From the NCBI GenBank assembly GCA_964017235.1, contig OZ024936.1, forward strand, positions 33,316,040 through 33,380,039: DNA of 64,000 nucleotides. The letters run 5' to 3'. The notes beneath the pieces were generated by a model. That model was not told where the DNA came from. It was given only the letters and a program-made list of their open reading frames with translations, and did no database searches. A program made the translations under genes and the position numbers. Source of the DNA: Sabellastarte sp. h YS-2021. Lineage: Eukaryota; Annelida; Polychaeta; Sabellida; Sabellidae. Below are positions 23,510-33,964 of the stretch, piece by piece (position 1 is the first letter of the stretch; each line of letters starts with the position of its first letter).

Positions 23510-23835
23510 CCTTGGCTATCTGAAATCCTGGTTTAGTCTCAGTGGAAATATTCTCAAGTGGCTTGTATCTTATCTGGGTAATCATTGCCAGGCCATTAAG
23601 ATAGGTTTGACACTCTCTAAATTGGGCAAGCTCATCTATGGAGACCCCAAAGATCTGTGTTGGTTCCACTGGGTTTTTTTTTCCACTTTATACAACTCCA
23701 CTAAGCAAAATCTTTTGCCTCCATCTTGATATAAAATTAGAGTTTTTTGTGGACAATACCCAATTATATGTCAATTTATCTACTAAGCTGAATGCCTGCC
23801 TTCAAGATGGTTATACACTTTCCAAGATACCACTG
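23510..23835 (+). pseudogene. LINE reverse transcriptase fragment
   Basis: Frames give GNILKWLVSYLGNHCQAIKI, then a damaged GxPQGSVLGP-like segment, LYTTPLSKIFCLH and VDNTQLYVNLS. The last corresponds to the YADDTQLY catalytic box with both critical residues altered (VDN). This is the palm region of a CR1/jockey-like LINE on the plus strand. It is separate from the C-terminal fragment just before it, since the order is wrong for one element. Confidence 0.65.
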
Positions 23836-24349
23836 AAAACCGAAACTTGTTGACAGTAATCATTCGTGGTATGGGGGTACCAGTGAAAACTTTGAAAGTA
23901 TACCCCCCCCCCCCCCCCTTCATTTTATACCAGGGCAGATTTGGGGGACATTGAGAATCTACCCTGGGGTAGATTCTGGTGGCCTCCCAGAATCTTCCCC
24001 GCCCTCCCACTTTACACACCGGGGTTGATTTAGGGGGGCTTCCCAGAATCTAACCCCCTCTACTTAGTTAATACAGGTAAAACTGATAATATATGTGACT
24101 AAGTATTTAAGCTTTTTAAAATTGGTCACCGAGAAATGAATTCATGTAAAAATTACATGATTTGCACAACTGTTTATCTAAATAATTTGTCATTGAAAGT
24201 GTGTGATTTGTATTTCAATAAATGCATTGGGAAGAGTTGAGCCAAGTTATTAGGTGAAAATTGGTTAATAGTGAAGTTATTGCGTATTAATGCTGGTAAT
24301 TCTGATTTTTCAACGGAGACCCTGTTAGGCTTATAAATTGATGGAACTG

Positions 24350-24556
24350 AGGCCCAGCTTCAGATAATCCCAAATTATGAAGAATAACAGGACGTTTGAT
24401 ATACACTGAGGCCCTGTTTCAACTAATCCCAATTTATGGAAACAAAGAATAGGCTTTTGCTGTACACTAAGGCCCAACTTCAACTACTGCCAATTTATGA
24501 TATCAAAAAGTTGACTTTTGATATACAGTGGGACCCAGCTTCAACTAATCCCGGTC
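24350..24556 (+). repeat. Tandem repeat, period 60-61 bp, about 3.4 units
   Basis: Units begin at about 24,351, 24,411, 24,472 and 24,533, each with GGCCCAGCTTCAACTAATCC, then AATTTATGA, then TTTTGATATACACTGA. The array lies inside the tentative AGAATCTACCCC element. Confidence 0.6.
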
Positions 24557-25019
24557 AACCAAATCAAGTGGAAAACTACACTTGTGGTGTGTAAGATGAG
24601 GCACTTTGTCCACAAATCTTAATTGGTGAATTCAAAGGAATGTCTAGAATAGCTGATTGCTCTCACAAAAGGATCATTGATGTGAAAAAGGCTTTTAAAT
24701 AGTAATAAAATAAACTGTATTAGTGTGAGGGTTGCTTAGAAGTTTGTATAAGTACATCATTTAACCCTAGTACTATCACTTGTCATAAGTCAAAAATGGA
24801 TGATAATTATATGCAGATCTTTTGAAATACTTCAGCTCTATAAATAGTGTGATAAGACAGACAAATAAATATTTATTATGCAGTATTACAGAACTATTAT
24901 TACACAAAGTGTAGCACACAGTCTAAAAAGGGTTATAATTCAATTTAAAATAATGTGTGTGATATTCTATGTTTTATATGTATTTAAGGTTTACTTTGAA
25001 AGGTAAATAGGTTTTGTGC

Positions 25020-25420
25020 AAACCAAAAAAAAACAAGAGGGTCAAAGATGCCCCAAAAGGCGGGCTGTGCAGGCAGCAATAAGGTTAGCAACTGCTGTAA
25101 TTACATTTAGGAACAAGGAAAGAAATGTTAGGTTACCCAGTTAAGGTGAATGTGTTAGACATGCTAAGAAACGTAAAACTTGTAATGTAGGTCACATAAT
25201 TGTATCTATGCTATAAACAGACAAATAAAAGGATGGAATTACACCAATTTTGGAAGCAACTTAGCTATGATGGTGATGTATCTCCCTGTCAAGTTTGAAC
25301 TCCATTGGACAAACCATTTTTGAGTTAGAGTCCGGAAACGAAAAATGTAGACGGACAGACAGACGGACGTCGGACACATCAATCTAATAGGCAGTTTGGT
25401 TACACGCAACCCGCCTAAAA
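25020..25420. repeat. Dispersed repeat ending in GACGGACAGACAGACGG
   Basis: The segment starts ACAAGAGGGTCAAAGATG, contains AAACCATTTTTGAGTTAGAG and ends with GACGGACAGACAGACGGACG. The combination of a TTTTTGAGTTA word followed by CGGACAGA tracts recurs in weaker form at 35,995-36,065 (intron 2 of gene B). This repeat style is common in bivalve genomes (recalled, not checked). No coding content. Confidence 0.45.
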
Positions 25421-26299
25421 ATAAATAAGTAAAACCTTTTCACCATATACAGTGCACAAAGCTGTCTGAAAATTAAGTTTACAGTTAAAACAGCATTAAC
25501 ATTCCTTTTATTGACATTCTAAAACTAATCACAAGGAGTAGGTTCTGGTGGTGTTCATAATCTACTCCCGAGGTATACTTTGGAATCTACCCCACAATAG
25601 ATTTTTGGCTCTCTCAGAATCTACCCAGGTATAAAAATTAAGGGGGTATAATCTGGGGGCTTACACAGGTGTATAAGAAAGCATATCCCGCTCTGTATAT
25701 AACTCTGTACAGGTCATATACGGCTTGCAGTGGATAATAAATGTTATCACTTTTGAGTTAATCAGCCTAATAAATATTAAATGCACTTATGTATTTCAAT
25801 CACAATATTATAATTACAACACCAAAGAAAAGTTACAGATTGGTTTCATCCCGCTACACTGCCACCTCACACATTTCTAACTTGTGTGCGCAATAACGCT
25901 CAAAAACTTTCATGAATTTCACTCAAATTAGGCATGCATGTGTATGTAAGCCAGGAGAGAAATCCTATTTCGAGAGGAAATTACAACCTCAGTATTAAAA
26001 TAGTTAAGGCTACTTGAATGTCAGAATTTGATTTTTGACCACTTGTAGTTCTGAAACTTTGCGGCTCATCCAATGCTGGAATCTTAACCAAGGTATCAGT
26101 AAAACGTAACATCAAGCCTACTAGAATATTAATCATTTCAAGATACACCATGACTAGATTCGATTCCTGTTTGGGTATAGGAAGGAAGTGCACAGTTCTT
26201 ACAGTGGCCTCCAAGACCTGTCAACCATGCATCTAGCTCGACTGTAAAATTCAACAATCTATGGTTGTTTATATGGTTGAACAATTGCCAATCCTAGAT

Positions 26300-26749
26300 A
26301 AGAATTCTTTTCAACCAACATGGATTTGTCCCAGGTAAATATTTTGGCGACTCGAGACATAATGCATTTTGCAGAAAATAATAAAATACAGGGACTGCTG
26401 ATGTTAATCGATTTTGAATGGGTTTGTGGTTTGATATCTTGGAAATTTACTACGTACTATCACACCTGGGCTTTACAGAAGCATTTATAGCATGGATAAA
26501 GTTATTTAATACATATGTACAAACTACAGTTATGCAAAGTGGAATCATGTCTGAATTTATCCAAATAAGTTTTGCTGCAGACAGGGCAATCAATTTTCCT
26601 CGTATTTGTTCATTATGGCTGTAGAAGTACATAACATTCTAATCACTTATAATGATAAAGTAATAGGTATATCAGTGAATGGGTTTGAATAAAAATTGTC
26701 ACAATTTGCTGATGACATTACCTTAACATTACATGGTTCTTGTCAATCG
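26300..26749 (+). pseudogene. LINE reverse transcriptase, 5' part, split by Penelope element
   Basis: Shifting frames give a QHGFVPGKYFGD block, IQGLLMLIDFE followed by ISWKF (RT motif with the first Asp), LGFTEAFIAWIKLFNTYVQT, and finally QFADDITLTLHGS near 26,701-26,735 with the catalytic Asp pair intact. The protein is Tx1/L1-like in style. It stops at GTTCTTGTCAATCG, where the Penelope-like element is inserted, and its continuation is found at 30,717. Confidence 0.75.
26736..26749 (+). repeat. Target-site duplication, left copy (14 bp)
   Basis: GTTCTTGTCAATCG occurs here and again at 30,703-30,716, exactly flanking the Penelope-like element. Joining the two sides restores the LINE frame. 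Confidence 0.8.
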
Positions 26750-26809
26750 TAATAAAATAAGAGGGTAGACTACTGAGTGCTAGGTAGCCTGGATGATGCC
26801 CATAAATAA

Positions 26810-27678
26810 TCAAACAAATTGGTTGATGCCAATTGATGTTAGGGAGTGCAATTTGAATATCCAAGATAGTTCAAGCCTTCTGCGCCTGACTGTGTTGGAT
26901 GGATCAAATTTTGCTGTGCACCATTCTAACACTGAGAATATCATGTGTGTGTGGTTATGCCCCTCACGTTTAAAGTGGAGGGATACGGGGGTGATAATAC
27001 CATCTTTTTGTGCTGAAACTTTGTGTTCATACATACGTTTTCTGATTGCTCTGCTGGTTTCACCAACATACTGTTTCTGGCATTTTGTACATGAGATTAG
27101 ATAAATGACATTAGAAATTTCACAAGTTATGTGTTTTGGTAAGTCATTAAGTTGGTATGATTTATTAGAAAAGTTACATGTGACTCTGTTAATTTTCTTA
27201 ATCTGGGGAGAGTATGTGCATATGCCTAATCTGGTGCAAATTGTGGCTCTTTGCGGTTCTTGGGTGGTCTCAATGGGAGGGTATCTGAGGGAAGCACTTG
27301 TTAGCATGTCTCTAAGGTTGGGAAGTCTTCTGAATCCTATAACTGGTTTTTCACTAAATAGTTTACCACAATCTGCGCTGTTACTTAGGATATTCCAGTT
27401 TTTATGGATTAATTGCTTAATGTTAGGATTGCATGGGTTGAATTTGGTAAACATGACAGGGGTGGTTATGTCTTTTTTGGGCATGACTTCTAATAGTTCG
27501 TCCTGGGTGAATCTGGATGCCCTTTTGTAATGTTTTCTAAGGGCCTTTGCTGGGTAATCCCTTATAATGTAATATTTGATGAGTTTTTCAGAATTTTGCT
27601 CAAAATCCTCATCATAGGTACATATCCTTCTAAGTCTTAGGAATTTTTCACAGCGGCCTTTTGTTTTGCTGTGGGCAT
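26810..27678 (-). pseudogene. Penelope-like element, GIY-YIG endonuclease part
   Basis: The open part, read on the minus strand from 27,678 to the stop at 26,810, begins at the inner edge of the insertion (HHAHSKTKGRCEKFLRLRRI) and covers the RT thumb and linker. It then has a Cys pair region (VTCNFSNKSYQL, HITCEISNVIYLISCTKCQ) and the endonuclease core, where VIY corresponds to GIY and QYVGETSRAIRKRMYEH supplies the YIG-type YVG, the Arg and the His. The family uses this nuclease to nick its target. The frame ends naturally (GINQFV, stop). The apparent start codon at 27,730 lies in inserted DNA and is not genuine. Confidence 0.85.
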
Positions 27679-27686
27679 GGTGTGTA

Positions 27687-28933
27687 GGGAGCTGGACGAA
27701 TCGGCCCTTTGCCAAATTGGCCCTTGGCAAATCGGCCCCCTAAAAAGTCGGCCCCGGACAAATCGGCCCCCCTAAAAATTCAGACCTGGGCAAATTGGAC
27801 CCCAGTTGAAAACTTTTGTAGAATATCTTTTATTACAGTGTCCTGTTTGCATATAATACTATAGTGTACAACAAATAACAATGAAGTAAAATTGATCGTA
27901 GCAAACCCAGCCTGATGTAGGCTTATAAGACACTACAAATCAAAATAATTATTATATTAACAAGATGTGAAGATTTGAAACATTCAACAAGTTTATGCAT
28001 TAGTAATTAAACGTATCAAAAACACAATAATTATGAACTATATATTATAAATTAAACAGGTAGCATTTTCTCAAATGCCATGCTTTTTCTACATAATTCG
28101 CCAAAGAGTATATTTTTTCAGTTGACATGTTGACATAGGCAGTTTATATCTTATACATAGGCCCATTCTTATAGTGATAACATGCTACTTTGGACTTCCA
28201 AACCTGAATGATATTTGGAGAAATAAGAAGCCCTTTTATAGATTAAATGCATCAATTAATTATAATCAGGCTTATCAAATTACTGGGTTGGGTAATATAC
28301 ATGACAATGTTATGACAACAGTGTTGATGGTTTATGTGTTGTTTTACTAAGTGTAATTAATACATATGAATGATGTCAGCTCATGTCAAGATACTGTAAT
28401 CAATCCCTTGTAACCTATGTGCAATAAAACATGTTTATGTTAGGATTATAAAAGTGCAATTACATTGTCTGCACAGCCTCTGCTGATGGGATTATAATTT
28501 TAGTGATCTTTGGTATTTGTTTAATTTAGGGATAACTAGCTTAAGTGTTAATCAAACAGTATTAGACATTAAAAGATGATTGTTCCCTTTGATGTACATG
28601 CAGAGGATTATATCATCTCCCCCCTTGTGGGCATTAAGTTCATATCTGCAAAATTTAATGCAAATAATTAATATTATTACTATTGTTACTATTAATTTTA
28701 TAATTTATCTCACAGGTAACCCCAATGTATATGGGTTGTTGTGAAAAAAAACATAAATCATATGTACACTTATCTATCTATATCTAGGAGGCCAATTTGA
28801 CCATATATTATTTTATAAGGGGCCGATTTGACCATAAATTATTTTATAGGGGGCCGATTTGACCAGGTAATTTTAGTTTGGGGGCCGATTTGACGGGGGC
28901 CGATTTGGCAAAGGGCCGATTTGTCTATGATTC
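27687..28933. mobile_element. CGGCCC-word inverted-repeat element, complete (1.25 kb)
   Basis: Both ends are made of repeated AAATCGGCCC words. Left: GAATCGGCCCTTTGCCAAAT. Right, reverse complemented: CAAATCGGCCCTTTGCCAAA. The outermost 10-12 bases differ between ends. GGTGTGTA is repeated at 27,679-27,686 and 28,934-28,941, giving an 8-bp target duplication (9 bp if the next G is counted). The host frame of the Penelope protein is restored on removal (HYSSTH joined to HHAHSK). The interior is AT-rich and codes for nothing recognisable, so this is a non-autonomous element. Confidence 0.85.
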
Positions 28934-28942
28934 GGTGTGTAG

Positions 28943-29690
28943 ATGAGTAATGGAGATATAGGTGAGTATCTGTTGGTTTCCCATATAATGTATATAGCTC
29001 TCTTTTTTCATTGATTTTGACAGTGGTGTCCAAGAAGCTAATGTGAGTGTAGCTAAATTCATGTGTGAATTTAATAGTTGGATGAATACTATTCAGGTAA
29101 GTGATGAATTCCTGTAGTTTATCCTCTCCATGGGTCCAAATCATAAAGATGTCATCAATAAACCGTAGCCATAATAATGGTTTTAATGGCCAATTTTCTA
29201 GTGCTTTGGTCTCAAATCTGTCCATAAATATGTTTGCATAATTAGGGGCAGCTGCAGTAGCCATTGCTGTACCTCCTGTTTGGAGGTAGTGATTTCCATT
29301 GAAATTGAAGCTCATCGAATGTAAAACCAATTCCAATAGCTTTAGTAAATGTGGATCTGTTTTTTGTTTTTCAGGATCCCTTCTGAGGTGTTTGGCTACA
29401 GCTAATATTCCTTCATGATTGGGGATATTGATATACAAGGAACTGACATCAAGTGTGACTATAAGGGCAGTTTTTATAAGGGGAATTTTACCAAGTTCTT
29501 TCAGTCTTGATATGAAGTGTTGGGTATCTCTGACATATGATTTGGTCTTTGGTACATATTGTTTAATATGTTCATCCACAAACCCGCTTATGTGGCATGT
29601 GGGGTGGTTTATTGAGCTACATATAGGTCTACTGGGTATATCCTTTTTGTGAATCTTTAGTAGTAAGTAAAACCTAGCTTCTGTTGGGTT
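28943..29690 (-). pseudogene. Penelope-like element, reverse transcriptase part
   Basis: The minus-strand frame runs RFYLLLKIHKK, RPICSSINHPTCHISGFVDE, LIVTLDVSSLYINIPNHEG (motif with first Asp), LQTGGTAMATAAAPNYANIF, LRFIDDIFMIWTHG (catalytic Asp pair), ISFLDTTVKI and HLYLHYSSTH, after which the 1.25-kb element interrupts it. All reverse transcriptase motifs of Penelope-like elements, whose RTs are related to telomerase, are in place and catalytic residues are kept. Only the insertion and upstream frameshifts inactivate it. Confidence 0.85.
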
Positions 29691-30400
29691 TTAATATTCA
29701 ATTACTCAAAGTTTTTATCAGAAATCATATCTAGTGATCTTATTTTAAGTAGCTGTTGAGCTATTCTATCAGATATCTTGTTGGTGATGTCGTCTGGAAT
29801 TTTTTCGTAAAAGTTACTGTCTTCTAGTTGCCTATATCCTTCTCTGAGATAGTCAGTAGTGTTCATTACAACTACTGCTGATCCTTTGTGTGCTTTTTTA
29901 TTACCAGGTGTGGATTGTCTCTTAAGGCTTTTAGGCCTTTTGTTTCTTCCCTTGTAAGGTTTTTGTGCTTACCCTTTTTAGGTTTACTTTTCAGTATTTC
30001 CTGTTTAACTGACCTTTGGAATATTTCTAATGCTCTATTTGGTGGGTTTGACCTCCAACTAGATTTAGGTTTAAATATTTTTTTGTATTTCCTTGTTTTT
30101 AGAATCTTCCAGTTGTGATTCATTTATATCAGATTGAACGTTTTGGTTCATGAAGTCAATAATTGATTGGTTATTGAGTGGGTCAGGTGTCTCAGATTTT
30201 TCTCTATTGAAGAATTCCATCAGTTCTAATCTTCTGTGAAATTCTTTGAAATCTAGCCATATCTGTGATTTGTCAGGTGAGCCAGGAGTTGGGCAAAAGG
30301 TTAGGCCCTTCTCTAGCGCTTTGATCTGATGTTGGTTCAAAGGTGTGTTGGATAGGTTAATGACCATGTGTCCAATGTAACTCTCAAACCTGGTATCCTT
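29691..30400 (-). pseudogene. Penelope-like element, N-terminal part, frameshifted
   Basis: Three overlapping frames carry the typical N-terminus. At 30,071-30,367 are VINLSNTPLNQHQIKALEKG, LTFCPTPGSPDKSQ and FHRRLELMEFF. At 29,872-30,123 are KPKSSWRSNPPNRALEIF and LTREETKGLKALRDNPHLVI. Then GSAVVVMNTTDYLREGYRQL continues in another frame near 29,890-29,830. At least two frameshifts and one stop separate these pieces from the reverse transcriptase. Confidence 0.75.
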
Positions 30401-30702
30401 AGGTAAGATGCCAGGTCATGCTTCTTTGGCCTCATTTCTGAGGTTGGTAAGAAACACTGTGTCCTCAATACTCGACATATTGATAGATTTGGAATGAGTT
30501 GTTGGTAGTCCCTAAGGTAGAATAGGGGTTTACAAATTGAACCTGTATTTGAACCAGTTCTGAACCTGTATTTCAGGGGTATTGCGGGGATATAGAAAGT
30601 CTATCATAAAAATAACTTTTCATTCATCAATACTTTACAGGTGTTAAATGTAGGTGTGTTTCATTTAATCAAGGTGATGTGAATTAAATTAAAGCATTAG
30701 TT

Positions 30703-30716
30703 GTTCTTGTCAATCG
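30703..30716 (+). repeat. Target-site duplication, right copy (14 bp)
   Basis: Perfect second copy of GTTCTTGTCAATCG; see 26,736-26,749. Confidence 0.8.
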
Positions 30717-31560
30717 CTAGAAATTGCACTCAGTGCATTAGAACATTTGATACATACTCTGCGGCAAAAGTAAACACACAAAAAAGTATTGTTTGGATTG
30801 GTGAGAAAAAGATTTAATAAAAATTAATAAATCAAAGATTTCATTGAAATACCACTGAATTAGATTAAGATTAAGCAAACCATAAACAAAATTTCACATT
30901 TGGCCAATGTAACGGTGATCAAAAATTTCCGCTGGCAAAGTTGAATCATCTCTTCAACTGTGAGCAAAATGTCCTCACGACAAAGTTGAATCATCTCTTC
31001 TTAAGTCTATCAAATCTTGATGATACTTTTATTTAGTTTTTTTTTATTTACTTGTACGATATATTCTACAAATTTATATGGTCAAATAAAACTCCTAAAA
31101 TAAATAAGCGTTGATATTAGATCATAACTTGGGAGGTATAAAAATTATGCAACTAAAACACTTTATAATACCACTTCAGGTTATTTGGTTAAGAAGAATA
31201 ATTCAAAATAATATCCCATGTATTGAACTCTTTACACATCAAATAATCAAAGATATAAACAAACTCTTTTACCTCGGTTCCAAACTTTACTTTATCTGTA
31301 GTTTAAAAATTAAAAAAAAAATTCAGGATCGATGTTCTTAAAGCTTGGAATATATGGTACAATGAACAAATTGTACTTAATAATGAACAGATTATTTCAC
31401 CATCCTTTATGGGTGTGTTTATCGATTTGTCTGGCCGGTTGTCATTTCCATTACCCCAGTAATGTGTGGATTTTCCTGAAATTGTGTGTCTGGATACGGC
31501 TTGATCAAAGATGGAAGTGATAAATTTTGCAAAAGATCTGGATGATATCCTGGATGCCAA
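30717..31560 (+). pseudogene. LINE ORF2, 3' continuation after Penelope insertion
   Basis: Directly after the target duplication the frame resumes with LEIALSALEHFDTYSAAKVN and QKSIVWIGEK, the segment that follows the catalytic box in Tx1/L1-like proteins. Further on, 31,110-31,341 reads GGIKIMQLKHFIIPLQVIWL, RRIIQNNIP and INKLFYLGSKLY, and near 31,335-31,400 VLKAWNIWYNEQIVLNNEQI, the family C-terminus. Frameshifts and stops are frequent. A duplicated CAAAGTTGAATCATCTCTTC (about 30,935 and 30,980) marks a small local duplication in between. Confidence 0.7.
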
Positions 31561-32580
31561 AAAAATCCTGAATTTTCAGTGATCCCAAATTCACTTTAGT
31601 TTCAGTGACTTAGGTTTTTGGGTTGACATTGGTCCAATTAGTGGATCTTCATGAATATTTAAATTGGCAGGACCTGGCCAAAGGGGGGAAGTGATTACAC
31701 TTTTGGAAAGATCCGGAACATATTCTGGACAAAAAATAAATTCCAAATTTCTGGAAACACTCCCTGCTGGATGTGTGCACCATTGCTTTCTAGTTTCATC
31801 ATTTATTTCAGATGTTTTGTATCGTCTTATTGAGTATTTTGCCTAATATAAATTTTGTCCATCTTGTAAATTATATTTATTCATATATATTTCTTTATCC
31901 TTTCCATTTAACCGTTGTTGCAATACCTGAGTTTTTTTAATTTTAAAATTGTTAGCATATCTGTAGTATGCTCAAAATATGTTAATAAATAAATATAATA
32001 TAGCTGGGAACCTACCGGCATCAAAATAATGGCACATGTGATGTTTAAGTCACTTAGCATAGTTGATAAATATTTGGGCTCACAGAATACCTTATTGTCA
32101 GGTAAATATTTAACTCCTAAACTCAGACTATATTGGTCCTTTTAAATAAATATTTTTAAAAGTTATCATTTTGGTATCTCAGCAAGAGAGGTAACGGTTG
32201 AAAGTGTTACATTAAACCCTCGTCACACTTCTCAGTTTGCGACTGTGTTGAGAGATATTTTAAAACGTTTCCTGGCCATGTGACAACAATCAATATTTTA
32301 GCATGGATTATGTAGATGTAGTGTGTTATCAGACATGTTTTTAGCACAGCTCAATTGCTTTTCTGGCCACAGATCTAAAATGTTTTGGTATGTTTTGATC
32401 ACATGTCACCACTTTCCTGAAAGTTTATGACTGCAAGAAAACTATGATCACCTTTTCTCATCTGTGGAAATATGTTTCTGTTTTGAAATTACAGCTTACA
32501 ACTGCTAAAAAAAATGGACACATTCATCTAAAATTATCCACTTTCCATCCATACTTATGTGTGTCCTGCTTGATTTTGCT
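31561..32580. other. Gene-free stretch left of block 2
   Basis: No coding frame or clear repeat border is recognised. The start may still be LINE 3' end. From about 32,590 the DNA aligns with block 1. Confidence 0.45.
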
Positions 32581-32584
32581 TATA

Positions 32585-33964
32585 AGTTTTTCCAGTTGCT
32601 GAAAACATTGTCCTTTTTGTGAAAAAATGACATCCTTGGTCAATAAAACATGTATTTTATTAAAATTCAGAAAAATATCTTAACTGTTAAAAATATAGAT
32701 GTTAACATGGATTATTACAATTACCATAAATCAGAGAAATATACCATCAAAACCAACCCAAAGAACTGATTTTAATGAGCATTATTAGCACTATTCTTGT
32801 AACAACTGAATGCGAGACATTTTTTTACCTTTTTAAAAGTTGTATATTTTAATAGAACTGAAATAATGAAATAAAGTTCATTAATAATAAAATGCAATGT
32901 GGAGTGATTTATAAATTTTTTCAGGGAGACAGGATTTAACTACCTTTAACTACCTTACCATTCTTATCCAATGCAAAAGATGAGACTCATGAGCTGTTTC
33001 AAGTCTGCCAATTTATCCTCTCTTCTATCAGTGATCCTCACTTATTAACAGTTAACCCCAACGTATCTACGTCATCAGTAGATGTGTATCAGGTGATTTT
33101 TAACGTTTTGGAGGCCAGTTACGTTTTGTATGTAAAGTGTAACTTCATTATGTTCACTCACCTCTATCTATTTTATTTAAAAAGTACAAGATGCAAATAA
33201 ATATCTGATAACCTATATACAGGTACATATGTACCGCACATTTTGGTCAAGTTTCACTATATTCTTCCATATAAATATGACATTCCTGTGTCCAAGGCAT
33301 GTCTGTTTTGTAGAACATCAAAGAAACTAATTTGGTATGAATTACTCCATATGGACTTATTGCGAAACCCTAAATACAGCAAACGCATTTACTTCAAACA
33401 GAAAGTATTTCTTAAGGGAAATATTTTATGTTGAGTGACTGTCAAACACATTACTAAAATTATTAACTGTGCAGCCACCTAAGTTAATCAATCAGTCAAC
33501 CATTGTAAGTGTAAAAATTGTTCATCTGTTTTTAACAAAAATCATTTTTTACATTATCATTGTACAGAGAGAAGTCTTTCCTTTCCACTGTATTCTTTGC
33601 ATTGGTATTTTATTATAGATGGTTTATCAGTCCCTACCTCTACATCTTTGATCCAGTTGACCCTTACAATGTTAATAAATATAACTGATTCCAGTAAAAC
33701 ACCGTAGAGTTCAGAAAAAAACTCAAGGTACACATACTATGACATATAATTTGATTTATAAATTTGTGAATCAAATAAATTTGAAACACTTCAGCCATTA
33801 GTTGTGTATTCTTCATTATTGACATTATGTGCAACCTTTCTCTCTGTCTGGTAACACTCAATGGATATAAGTATTTTACAAAAGAGTGTTTTTTTTTAAA
33901 TCATTATTTGCATATGATTGAGGAGTCGGACTGTGTCAAAGACTTCGTCAAATTAGGGAGTATG
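32585..33964. other. 3' flank of CUB gene B, left part of block 2
   Basis: The order of matching words follows 2,030-3,300: GTTGCTGAAA with TTTTTGTGAAA, GAAGTCTTTCCTTTC, and TTTGAAACACTTCAGCCATTA. No separate gene is seen. Confidence 0.55.

Larger units (their letters stand above)
23880..25680. mobile_element. Element with AGAATCTACCCC-word ends (tentative)
   Basis: The left cluster (23,900-24,060) and right cluster (25,540-25,660) are both composed of GAATCTACCC or its complement, with TATACCCCCC runs (23,900-23,918). The two ends enclose about 1.5 kb without coding frames. This resembles the repeated-word ends of the elements at 27,687 and 55,243. Borders and target duplication were not established. 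Confidence 0.4.
26750..30702 (-). mobile_element. Penelope-like element inserted in a LINE
   Basis: On the minus strand the element encodes, in order, an N-terminal region typical of Penelope-like proteins, a reverse transcriptase and a C-terminal GIY-YIG endonuclease. It is bounded by a perfect 14-bp target duplication and is itself interrupted by a 1.25-kb inverted-repeat element at 27,687-28,933. Frameshifts in the N-terminal part show it is inactive. Confidence 0.85.

Noticed and set aside
23903..23918. C-run as an assembly gap filler
   Set aside because: Similar C/G runs belong to the ends of the AGAATCTACCCC element and the MITE at 10 kb, so a biological origin is likely, although the exact length may be unreliable.
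26793..27530. Plus-strand open frames of 103 and 141 codons
   Set aside because: They lie antisense to the Penelope endonuclease, which has clear family motifs on the minus strand.
27679..27730. Start codon of the Penelope GIY-YIG frame at 27,730
   Set aside because: It lies in the inserted CGGCCC element; the true protein continues across the insertion from 28,943.
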